A DNA stretch of 12,534 nucleotides from CAZTAR01 sp043813895 (lineage in GTDB: Bacteria; Planctomycetota; Phycisphaerae; UBA1845; UTPLA1), in NCBI GenBank assembly GCA_043813895.1, contig JBDRKQ010000170.1, forward strand, positions 1 through 12,534. The letters are read 5' to 3'. Positions within the stretch are counted from its first letter, which is position 1, and the number at the start of each line of letters is the position of its first letter. The notes under the pieces were generated by a model. That model was given only the letters and a program-made list of their open reading frames with translations, ran no database searches and was not told the DNA's origin. Position numbers and translations under genes: made by a program. This document shows positions 1 to 6,147 of the stretch, piece after piece.

Positions 1-177
1 CCCGTCGGCCTTCGCCGCCTTGATGAGGCTCGTGTGCCCGTCGTGCAACGCGCCCATCGTCGGCACAAGCCCGATTGTTCGCCCGGCCTGTCGGGCGCGA
101 CGCACCGCATCGCGCACCTCCGGAATCGTCGTCACCACGACAGGCAAGCCCGACTGCCTCTTGGGAATCACAGCCAT
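1..177 (-). CDS. panC: Pantoate--beta-alanine ligase, N-terminal part (runs off the left edge)
   Basis: The first 59 codons read on the minus strand from an ATG at 177. They contain the pantothenate synthetase signature: residues 36-51 read GLVPTMGALHDGHTSL, with Met41 and the HxGH-type histidines His45 and His48 that bind ATP and pantoate in this family. The enzyme condenses pantoate with beta-alanine, using ATP and releasing AMP, in the cytoplasm; it is the last step of pantothenate and hence CoA synthesis. The preceding VVTTIPEVRDAVRRARQAGR matches the usual first helix. About a dozen residues (MAVIPKRQSG...) precede the point where family members normally begin, so a slightly later start cannot be excluded. 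No clear Shine-Dalgarno lies before the ATG. The reading frame stays open to base 1, so the rest of the gene lies outside the window. Divergent from the next gene. Identification is secure from the motif. Confidence 0.93.
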   Translation of the reverse strand, partial: MAVIPKRQSGLPVVVTTIPEVRDAVRRARQAGRTIGLVPTMGALHDGHTSLIKAAKADG

Positions 178-501
178 GATCCGATGTTGTAGCACCACGA
201 GTCCAGGTTTGCCAGCGGACCGACTACCCCGCGTAACGCCGGGTTCCCGACACAATCGACGCGACCGATCCGAGCCCCAAGCGCCAGCGCGGGGTCTTCG
301 TGGACAGGCCGTACGCCATCGGACCCGCTCGCTTGCGCTCGGGGCGCGGATCAGACGCGCCCGGCAGCACGATCGCGACAGAACCCCCAGGGTTTGTTAG
401 TCTCTCGACAGAACCGATCAGCCGGCGCGGTCCTCGCTCAGACATCGGGTTGTCGTGGAGATGAGTTCGCCGCGCAGGCCGCACGACGAAAGGTGTGTTC
501 C
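178..501. other. Divergent intergenic spacer (324 bp)
   Basis: This spacer lies between panC (minus) and the first hexapeptide-repeat gene (plus). It holds an imperfect inverted-repeat element at 274-345, a 10-bp direct repeat CGACAGAACC at 376-385 and 406-415, and a small hairpin (AACCC, loop CCA, GGGTT) at 382-394. On the minus strand a weak extended -10 (TGCTACAAC, hexamer at 186-191) sits 8 bases before the panC ATG. A Shine-Dalgarno (AAAGGTG) at 489-495 serves the plus-strand gene. I see no convincing plus-strand promoter and no protein with recognisable features in any frame. Confidence 0.5.
274..345. repeat. Imperfect inverted-repeat element, probably a dispersed intergenic repeat
   Basis: The left arm at 274-296 (GCCCCAAGCGCCAGCGCGGGG followed by TC) is the imperfect reverse complement of the right arm at 322-345 (GACCCGCTCGCTTGCGCTCG followed by GGGC), with a 25-base spacer. 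By eye about 15 of 18 bases of the inner arms pair. From memory, the motif with GGCGCTTGGGGCTC resembles short repeats scattered between planctomycete genes, but I could not search for copies. It has no transposase and lies wholly in the spacer. Confidence 0.45.
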
Positions 502-1269
502 ATGAGTACATCAACCGCGAAACCCCAGGACCCTCGCGGCGCGATTCGCGCTTTCTTCCTCCTCGACGGGTTCGTCCGCTTGTTCATCTGGTACAGCTCC
601 GCGGCCTTGACCCTTGCCGCGTTCAACGCCTGGATCCCCTGGCCGGCCGGCTCGCCCATCGGCGGCAATTTGGGGATGACCTGGGAATGGGGCTGCCGGT
701 TCTCGCACCTTGTGTTGGTGTTCAATGTGCTTTATCTGGCGCACCTGCTCGTGATGCGGCTTCTGATCCCCACGCCGAAGGAGGGTCGCTATACGTTTGT
801 TGACAAGGGTCTTCGACTGCACCTCGTGTGGGCAGGGCTCATTGCGACGATTATTCGGGCCAGATACTACCCGCCGTTTCCCGGTTTCCTGGTGTACCAC
901 ATTGCAAACCTCCCGCCGATCTGTTGGCTGGTCACGCGGATCCTCGGCCCGAAAAGCAAGTCGTGCTTCCCGCTCGACCCGCCGATTCCCGATCCGGATT
1001 TCGTCGAGATAGGACGCAACGTCACCATCGGCTACAGCACGTCCCTGACCTCGCACATTCAAGATCGCGAAGGCGTCACCGTCGCGAAAATCGTCGTTGA
1101 AGACGATGTGATGATCGGCGCGGAGGTCTTGATTTACGGCGGGTGCACCATCAAGCGCGGCGCGCTCATCTACGGCGGGTCGGTAGTTCGCCCAAACACG
1201 GTGATCGGCGAGAATGAGGCGTGGGGAGGCGTTCCGGCCCGGAAGATCAAGGACATGCCGCCTGCCTAA
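502..1269 (+). CDS. Membrane-anchored hexapeptide-repeat (left-handed beta-helix) acyltransferase-like protein, copy 1
   Basis: This is a 255-residue protein. Hydrophobic stretches at about residues 23-43 and 69-89, and a less certain one near 108-120, suggest an inner-membrane anchor with a positively charged loop. From about residue 165 the chain shows isoleucine/valine-glycine hexad spacing (IGRNVTIG, VMIGAEVLI, GGCTIKRGALI, VIGENEAWGG) and ends in GGVPARKIK, the usual closing motif of hexapeptide acyltransferases. His185 in SLTSHIQDR sits where such enzymes often have their catalytic histidine. Some NRPS-like Pls/PosA proteins end in a similar membrane-plus-hexapeptide module, but no adenylation or carrier domain is present here. 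The acyl donor and acceptor are unknown. The ATG at 502 is chosen because AAAGGTG lies 6 bases upstream and the N-terminus then aligns with the paralogue at 1418; an in-frame TTG at 394 would add 36 residues with no such match. First of a tandem pair. Confidence 0.8.
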   Translation: MSTSTAKPQDPRGAIRAFFLLDGFVRLFIWYSSAALTLAAFNAWIPWPAGSPIGGNLGMTWEWGCRFSHLVLVFNVLYLAHLLVMRLLIPTPKEGRYTFVDKGLRLHLVWAGLIATIIRARYYPPFPGFLVYHIANLPPICWLVTRILGPKSKSCFPLDPPIPDPDFVEIGRNVTIGYSTSLTSHIQDREGVTVAKIVVEDDVMIGAEVLIYGGCTIKRGALIYGGSVVRPNTVIGENEAWGGVPARKIKDMPPA

Positions 1270-1374
1270 GCCCAAGACCCCCCGGACCAAGGCCGGTGGC
1301 TCTTGACCACATGCCCGCAGGCGCCATCGGCAATGACACCACTTTTGTGATACGCTTGCAAGCCGATGAACACC

Positions 1375-1390
1375 GTGTTCGATCGAACAC
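1375..1390. promoter_or_regulatory. Perfect 16-bp palindrome, candidate operator
   Basis: GTGTTCGATCGAACAC is a perfect dyad ending 27 bases before the ATG of the second hexapeptide-repeat gene. A smaller perfect dyad, GCTTGCAAGC, lies just upstream at 1354-1363. The position and symmetry suit a dimeric repressor or activator site. It shares the GTTCGA half-element with Gram-positive and actinobacterial LexA boxes, but in the opposite half-site order, so I do not call it a LexA site. No equivalent dyad is seen before copy 1. Confidence 0.4.
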
Positions 1391-1417
1391 ATACAAGACC
1401 CGGACGGGGCTCATACC

Positions 1418-2188
1418 ATGAACACCTCAACCGTAAAGACGGGTGATGCCAAGCTCGGCCTTCAGGGACTCCTCTTGCTGGACGTAGCGGTCCGACTCTT
1501 CATCTGGTCCAGCTCGTTGGCGTTCACCGTGGCCGTCATGACCGCCCTGGATGATTGGCCCGACGGCAGCATCGTCGGCGCCAAGCTGGGGCTCGCCTGG
1601 AAATGGGGAGAAAAACTCACGCACGCGATCCTGCTGTTCAACCTCTTCTACGTCGCTCATCTGGTAATCATCCGCCTGCTGTTGCCGACCCCAAAAGAGG
1701 GTTCCTACTCCATGACCCCGGGAACCCCGTTTGACCGACAGATCATCTGGGCCGCCCTCCTCGCCATGTTGACGAAGGCCCGGTATCACGCGCCATTTCC
1801 CGGCTTCCTCGTCTTCCACATCGCGAACCTCCCGCCGATGCGGTGGTTTATGAACAACATTTTCGGACCCAAGAGCAAGTCCTGCTACGTGTTGGACCCC
1901 ATCATCGGCGACCCCCACCTGACCGAAATCGGCCGCAACGTCGTCTTCGGCTTCAATTCGTCCGTGACCTGCCACACGCAGCAGCGTGACTCCGTGACCG
2001 TCAAGAAGGTCGTCATCGGAGACGACGTGCTGATCGGCGCGAACGCCGTGATTTTCAGCGGCTGCGAGATTCAGCGCGGCGCCGTGATTCTCAGCGGGGC
2101 CGTCGTCTCCCCGAACACGATGATCGGAGAATGCGAAGTCTGGGGCGGGATGCCGGCCAGGAAAATCAAGGACCAGCCCCCCCTATAG
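1418..2188 (+). CDS. Membrane-anchored hexapeptide-repeat (left-handed beta-helix) acyltransferase-like protein, copy 2
   Basis: This 256-residue paralogue of the preceding gene is co-linear along its whole length and matches by eye at roughly half of the positions. Shared blocks include VRLFIW, LLxPTPKEG, PFPGFLV, HIANLPP, FGPKSKSC/LGPKSKSC, EIGRNV and PARKIKD. The same two N-terminal hydrophobic segments are followed by a hexapeptide-repeat C-terminal half (VVIGDDVLIGANAVIFSG, GAVVSPNTMIGE). His186 in SVTCHTQQR aligns with His185 of copy 1, so both copies keep the candidate catalytic residue. There is no clear Shine-Dalgarno before the ATG, but the N-terminus MNTST matches MSTST of copy 1, which supports this start. 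The 148-bp gap before it contains a palindrome, so the two copies may be regulated separately. Role unknown; transfer of an acyl group to an envelope lipid or glycan is an inference from the fold. Confidence 0.8.
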   Translation: MNTSTVKTGDAKLGLQGLLLLDVAVRLFIWSSSLAFTVAVMTALDDWPDGSIVGAKLGLAWKWGEKLTHAILLFNLFYVAHLVIIRLLLPTPKEGSYSMTPGTPFDRQIIWAALLAMLTKARYHAPFPGFLVFHIANLPPMRWFMNNIFGPKSKSCYVLDPIIGDPHLTEIGRNVVFGFNSSVTCHTQQRDSVTVKKVVIGDDVLIGANAVIFSGCEIQRGAVILSGAVVSPNTMIGECEVWGGMPARKIKDQPPL

Positions 2189-2268
2189 TGCTACGGTGAA
2201 TCGCGATGCCCCCGATGCCGACTGACATCGCCAACACGATAACGATGTCGACTGGAATCGCATTCGCT

Positions 2269-2294
2269 TCTGGTATACCATCTTTCATCTGCCC
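2269..2294 (+). promoter_or_regulatory. Weak extended -10 candidate before the response regulator
   Basis: TGGTATACC at 2271-2279 resembles an extended -10 (TG, one base, TATACC). No good -35 is found at the usual spacing. The predicted transcript would start about 8 bases before the ATG at 2295, which fits the lack of a Shine-Dalgarno there. The 106-bp gap upstream holds nothing else I can name. Confidence 0.22.
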
Positions 2295-3662
2295 ATGTCC
2301 GAAACAGCCTTCATCTTGATCGTGGAAGACGAACGCTCGCACGGGGAAGCGCTCAAGGAGGGCATCGAGCGGACCGGCCACGCATGCCATCTCGTCGAAT
2401 CCGGTGACGATGCCGTCGCCTCCGTCAGACAACGCGCGCCGCACGTCATCGTCTCCGACTACAAGCTCGGCGGAAACATGAACGGCCTCGAAGTGCTCAA
2501 GGCCGCCAAGCAGGCCTGTCCGTGGACCCAGGGAATCCTGATTACGGCATACGGCGATGAGCAATTGGCCCGAGACGCCATCATTGAAGGCGGCGCGTTC
2601 GACTATCTCACCAAGCCGCTGGACCTCGATAATCTCCGTGACACGGTCAACCGCGCCGCGCGAAGGGCGGTCACTGATCGCGAGAACCTGTCGATGCGGC
2701 AGCAGTTCGACGAAGCATGCACGTTCGAAGGCATCATCGCGGCCGGCAGTGCGATGCGAAGCGTCCTCGACCGCGTCCGCCGGGTCGCGAGAACCAAGCT
2801 GACCGTGGTCATCTACGGCGAATCAGGAACAGGCAAGGAGCTCATCGCACAGGCAATCCACAAAAACTCCGATCGAAGGAGCAAGCCCTGGATCGCCGTA
2901 AACTGCGCCGGTATCTCCGAGGGCATCCTGGAATCCGAGCTGTTCGGCCACCTGAAAGGCGCATTCACCAACGCACACACGGATCGCAAAGGACTCTTCG
3001 AAGAAGCGGACGGAGGCACGATCTTCCTCGACGAGATAGGCGACATGCCAAATCCCATGCAGGCCAAGCTGCTCCGCGTGCTCGAGAGCGGCGAAATCGT
3101 CCGCGTCGGCTCCAGCAAGCCCTTACATATCGATGTCCGCATCGTCGCCGCCACCAACCGGGACCTCAAGCAGGCCGTTGCCGAGAAGCAGTTCCGTGAG
3201 GACCTGTTCTTCAGGGTCAATCAGGCCGACATTAACCTGCTGCCGCTGCGAGACCGTCGCGAGGACATCCCGCCGCTGATTCACCATTTCATTCAGCAGG
3301 CAAACCAACTGCACGGCAAAAGCGTCAGGACGCTCTCCACCGAGGCCCTGCGATTGCTCCACAACTACCGATGGCCGGGCAACGTCCGTGAGCTTCAGAA
3401 CGTCATCAACCAAATGGTCGTCTTCAGCGACGGCGAAACATTGGAGGTGGACGATCTGCCCTCGACGCCCCCGATCAACGCTACGACCGACATCGTGCCG
3501 ATCGCCCCCAAGGCCCTGGATGTCACGCTCGATGAACTGACGAGATTGGCGATCCAGCAGGCCCTCGCCCAGAATCACGGAAACCGTGAAAAGGCGGCCA
3601 AGCAACTCGGCATCGGTGCGAGGACACTCTATCGCAAGATCAAGGAGTACGGTCTCTCGTGA
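2295..3662 (+). CDS. NtrC-family sigma-54-dependent response regulator
   Basis: This 455-residue protein has the full three-domain layout. The receiver (about 1-125) has acidic pocket Glu11/Asp12, phospho-acceptor Asp55 (VSDYK), Thr84 and Lys107 (LTKP). The AAA+ domain (about 144-380) has Walker A GESGTGKE at 175-182, Walker B GGTIFLDE at 240-247, ATNRDL sensor I, arginine-finger segment FREDLFFR (300-307) and WPGNVRELQN sensor II. The C-terminal Fis-type helix-turn-helix (about 425-453) includes NREKAAKQLGIGARTLYRKI. When phosphorylated it should oligomerise and remodel sigma-54 RNA polymerase at enhancers. The sigma-54 contact loop reads GAFTNA (222-227) instead of the consensus GAFTGA. No sensor kinase lies in the window, so its signal is unknown and a specific gene name is not justified. 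Its stop overlaps the ribD start by 4 bases. Family assignment is secure; target genes are unknown. Confidence 0.95.
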   Translation: MSETAFILIVEDERSHGEALKEGIERTGHACHLVESGDDAVASVRQRAPHVIVSDYKLGGNMNGLEVLKAAKQACPWTQGILITAYGDEQLARDAIIEGGAFDYLTKPLDLDNLRDTVNRAARRAVTDRENLSMRQQFDEACTFEGIIAAGSAMRSVLDRVRRVARTKLTVVIYGESGTGKELIAQAIHKNSDRRSKPWIAVNCAGISEGILESELFGHLKGAFTNAHTDRKGLFEEADGGTIFLDEIGDMPNPMQAKLLRVLESGEIVRVGSSKPLHIDVRIVAATNRDLKQAVAEKQFREDLFFRVNQADINLLPLRDRREDIPPLIHHFIQQANQLHGKSVRTLSTEALRLLHNYRWPGNVRELQNVINQMVVFSDGETLEVDDLPSTPPINATTDIVPIAPKALDVTLDELTRLAIQQALAQNHGNREKAAKQLGIGARTLYRKIKEYGLS

Positions 3663-4798
3663 CCGACTGGACGGACAGCGACACGCGGCACATGCAGCGG
3701 GCCCTCGAACTCGCCCGAAAGGGCCAGGGCCTCGTCGAGCCGAATCCAATGGTCGGCTGTGTCGTTGTCAAGGCCCGCCGCGCGGTGGGTGAGGGCTTCC
3801 ACCGCCGATTCGGCGGACCCCATGCGGAACGCAACGCCCTGCGAGCCGCCGGCCAAAGCGCCCGTGGCGCCACCGCCTACGTCACGCTCGAACCCTGCAG
3901 CCACACCGGCAAGACCCCGCCCTGCACCGACGCATTGATCGAAGCACGCGTGGGGCGCGTCGTGGCGGCAATGAGAGATCCAAACCCACTCGTCGCCGGT
4001 CGAGGACTCAGGCGGTTGCGGCAAGCCGGCATCAAGGTCGACGTCGGGCTTCTTCGTGACGACGCCGTAATACTCAACGCGCCTTTCGTCAAATACCACC
4101 GCCTAAAACGACCCTACGTGATCCTCAAGTGGGCCCAGTCGATCGACGGCAAAATCGCAACCAGAACAGGCGATTCGAAGTGGATCACCTCGCGACAGAG
4201 CAGGAAGGCGGCACACGCGTTGCGCGCTCGCGTCGATGCCGTCGTCGTCGGCGTCGGAACGGTCATCGCCGACAATCCGAGGTTGACGGCGAGACTCGCG
4301 AAGCCGAAACGCACTGCCGTCCGGGTCGTGCTCGACCCCCGACTTCGCATTCCCCTGGATGCGGCGCTCGTCCGGTCCGCTCGCGAAATCCCGACACTCA
4401 TCGTCACCTGCAAGACGACGCGGCGGCAGACACGTGACACGCATTCAATCGCGAAGCGCCGCCGAGCACTGGAGCGCGCTGGCTGCGAGGTGCTCCCGCT
4501 GCGATCGAACAGGTCCGTCATTCTCCTCGGCGACCTCCTCGACGAGCTGCACAGGCGGGAGCACACGAATATTCTCGTGGAGGGAGGGGGCGTGACGATC
4601 GGCGCGTTCCTCCAACAGAACCTCGCGGACGAGGCCCGGGTGTTCGTGGCTCCGAGCCTCATCGGCGGCACGCAGGCGCCCGGACCCCTTCAGAATATCG
4701 GTCCTGCCGCCATCGCGGGAAGGACCAGGCTCTCGATGACGTGTATCACACACCACGGCCCGGATCTTTGCTACAATGTCCGGATCGGCGGAGCATGA
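3659..4798 (+). CDS. ribD: Bifunctional riboflavin biosynthesis deaminase/reductase RibD
   Basis: This 379-residue protein is of normal length for RibD. The N-terminal cytidine-deaminase-like domain (about 8-145) has the zinc site His55-Ala-Glu57, Cys80 (EPCSHTGKTPPC) and Cys89, plus the substrate-loop motif EPNPMVGCV. It removes the 2-amino group of the pyrimidinone. The C-terminal NADPH-dependent reductase domain (from about 155) has RPYVILKWAQSIDGKIA, SKWITS, VVVGVGTVIADNPRLTAR and ILVEGGG; it reduces the ribosyl side chain to ribityl. Both steps are cytoplasmic, in riboflavin synthesis. The start is the GTG at 3659, whose bases GTGA overlap the TGA of the regulator gene, pointing to translational coupling. 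No ribE, ribBA or ribH follows in this window, and no FMN riboswitch is visible, so ribD here is separated from the rest of its pathway. Identification is firm. Confidence 0.96.
   Translation: MTDWTDSDTRHMQRALELARKGQGLVEPNPMVGCVVVKARRAVGEGFHRRFGGPHAERNALRAAGQSARGATAYVTLEPCSHTGKTPPCTDALIEARVGRVVAAMRDPNPLVAGRGLRRLRQAGIKVDVGLLRDDAVILNAPFVKYHRLKRPYVILKWAQSIDGKIATRTGDSKWITSRQSRKAAHALRARVDAVVVGVGTVIADNPRLTARLAKPKRTAVRVVLDPRLRIPLDAALVRSAREIPTLIVTCKTTRRQTRDTHSIAKRRRALERAGCEVLPLRSNRSVILLGDLLDELHRREHTNILVEGGGVTIGAFLQQNLADEARVFVAPSLIGGTQAPGPLQNIGPAAIAGRTRLSMTCITHHGPDLCYNVRIGGA
4769..4777 (+). promoter_or_regulatory. Extended -10 candidate inside the ribD 3' end
   Basis: TGCTACAAT at 4769-4777 fits an extended -10 (TG, one base, TACAAT, 5 of 6 to the consensus hexamer). 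No good -35 is present at 16-18 bases. It would start a transcript near 4784 with a leader of about 145 bases before the ATG at 4930, giving the downstream thioredoxin-like gene its own promoter. Confidence 0.3.
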
Positions 4799-4929
4799 CG
4801 ATCCGCCCCTTTGTCGCGCACTCGCGGTGACCGGGCAGCCCGCCGGGGCGGCCCGCGATCTTCCCGGTCTTTCAGCGCGTTCGATCTTTGAATCTGCGGC
4901 TGATCCAGGGGGGACGCAGGAGAACACAG

Positions 4930-6147
4930 ATGACCAGACGATTCTCGGTTTTCATCCTTATCACACTGCTCGCGCCTTCGTTGGCCTCGGCGGAACCGCC
5001 CCAGCCGCCGAACCCTGCGGATCTCCTTGCCAGAGCGAACGCTGCCGCCGCAAAGCTCCAGGCCGTGGCCTACGAAGGGGAGTTCTTCGCCGACGGCGCC
5101 CTCGCCACGCGAATCCCCAAGATGACCGGCAAGGTCATCGCCCAAAGAGCGAAAAAGGGCGACGAGCACTCAGTCATCGCTGCGGGAAGCGCTGTCATGC
5201 CTGGGGATGGAACACTGGCGGAGTTCCTGTTCGTCTCTGACGGCGAGCGCGTGTACAGCGTGGACCACCGGCGTAAAGTCTTCACGACTGGCGTGCTGGC
5301 GGAAATCGGCGGCCAGGTAAGCCATCCCCTCTTCCAGCCACGCTACTTGCATGATTCGCCGTTCGCCGAAGAGATCAACGCATCGAAGCTCTCGTACCTC
5401 GGCGTCGAAGTTGTGGCGGACGTGCCTTGCGACGTTGTCCTCGCGGAAACAGGCGGCGCCAGGCCGAGCACGCTGAAGCTATTCCTCGGCAAAGACGACG
5501 CGCTGCTCCGCCGTTGCGAAACCACCGCCCGACCCGGCGACCCGACCGGGCAAGCCGGGATGAGCAGCCGCATCACCTTCACCGTCAAGAACCTCATTCC
5601 GAACCCGGAGATTGCCAAGGACGCCTTTCGCCCAAGATGCCCCGATGGCTACGAGAACAAGCCGTTTGAGGCACGCAAACCCCAACAGCGCGACGCGTCG
5701 GGCCTGCTATCGGTCGGGCAGACAGCGCCGATCTGGGAACTTGAGACGACCGATGGCAAGACGATCACCCTGGAAAGCCTCCGCGGCAACGTTGTCGTGA
5801 TGGACTTCTGGGCCACCTGGTGCGGCCCGTGCAGAATGGCCATGCCGGGACTCCAGAAGCTGCATGAGCGCTTCAAAGGCCAGCCCGTCAAGGTCTTCGG
5901 TGTGAACTGCCGGGAGCGTAGCAGGAATGCGGACCCCGCCGCGTTCGCTAAGTCGCTGGGACTGACCTACACGCAACTGCTCAACGGCAACGCCGTCGCC
6001 GGCGCTTACGGCGTCCGCGGCATCCCCTGCCTCTACGTCATCGGCAAGGACGGCAAGATCCTGCGCGCCGTGGCAGGATTCAGCCCGAGGATGGAAGCCG
6101 AACTGGGTGCGTTGATCGAGCAGCACACGGGGCCACAGCAGAAGTAG
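4930..6147 (+). CDS. Secreted LolA-like/TlpA-type thioredoxin protein, copy 1
   Basis: This is a 405-residue exported protein. A signal peptide (about 1-21: MTRRFSVFILITLLAPSLAS, then A) precedes a roughly 230-residue domain whose pattern (outer-membrane-carrier-like beta strands, FFADG, LFVSDGERVYSVD, FLGKDDALLRR) suggests the LolA or DUF2092 fold. A TlpA/ResA thioredoxin domain follows from about residue 262: VGQTAPIWEL, VVVMDFWATWCGPCR with the redox pair Cys298/Cys301, and the cis-proline at 366. It probably reduces or isomerises disulfides outside the cytoplasm. Extra cysteines are Cys167 (VPCDV) and Cys327 (VNCRE), both matched in copy 2, and Cys367 right after the cis-proline, where copy 2 has threonine. 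The ATG at 4930 is chosen because AGGAG at 4918-4922 lies 7 bases upstream and the signal peptide begins there; an upstream in-frame start at 4888 would add 14 residues without signal-peptide character. The 131-bp gap after ribD argues for at least partly separate expression. Confidence 0.88.
   Translation: MTRRFSVFILITLLAPSLASAEPPQPPNPADLLARANAAAAKLQAVAYEGEFFADGALATRIPKMTGKVIAQRAKKGDEHSVIAAGSAVMPGDGTLAEFLFVSDGERVYSVDHRRKVFTTGVLAEIGGQVSHPLFQPRYLHDSPFAEEINASKLSYLGVEVVADVPCDVVLAETGGARPSTLKLFLGKDDALLRRCETTARPGDPTGQAGMSSRITFTVKNLIPNPEIAKDAFRPRCPDGYENKPFEARKPQQRDASGLLSVGQTAPIWELETTDGKTITLESLRGNVVVMDFWATWCGPCRMAMPGLQKLHERFKGQPVKVFGVNCRERSRNADPAAFAKSLGLTYTQLLNGNAVAGAYGVRGIPCLYVIGKDGKILRAVAGFSPRMEAELGALIEQHTGPQQK

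Noticed and set aside
224..514. Minus-strand open frame of 96 residues in the panC spacer
   Set aside because: Its middle is a translation of the inverted-repeat element (KTPRWRLGLGS type), and its start overlaps the hexapeptide gene start region.
1301..1363. Sigma-54 promoter (GG-N10-GC) that the NtrC-type regulator might use
   Set aside because: I found no site with the required GG-N10-GC spacing and supporting bases in the spacers I read, including this one.
1375..1390. LexA (SOS) box
   Set aside because: The half-sites are in the reverse order from the known GAAC-N4-GTTC and TCGAAC-N4-GTTCGA types, and the gene is not a known SOS gene.
511..1392. Long minus-strand open frame (293 residues) opposite the first hexapeptide-repeat gene
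   Set aside because: Rich in Arg, Gly and Val with no recognisable motif; the plus strand carries a clear protein with a paralogue. Antisense frames of this length are common in GC-rich DNA.
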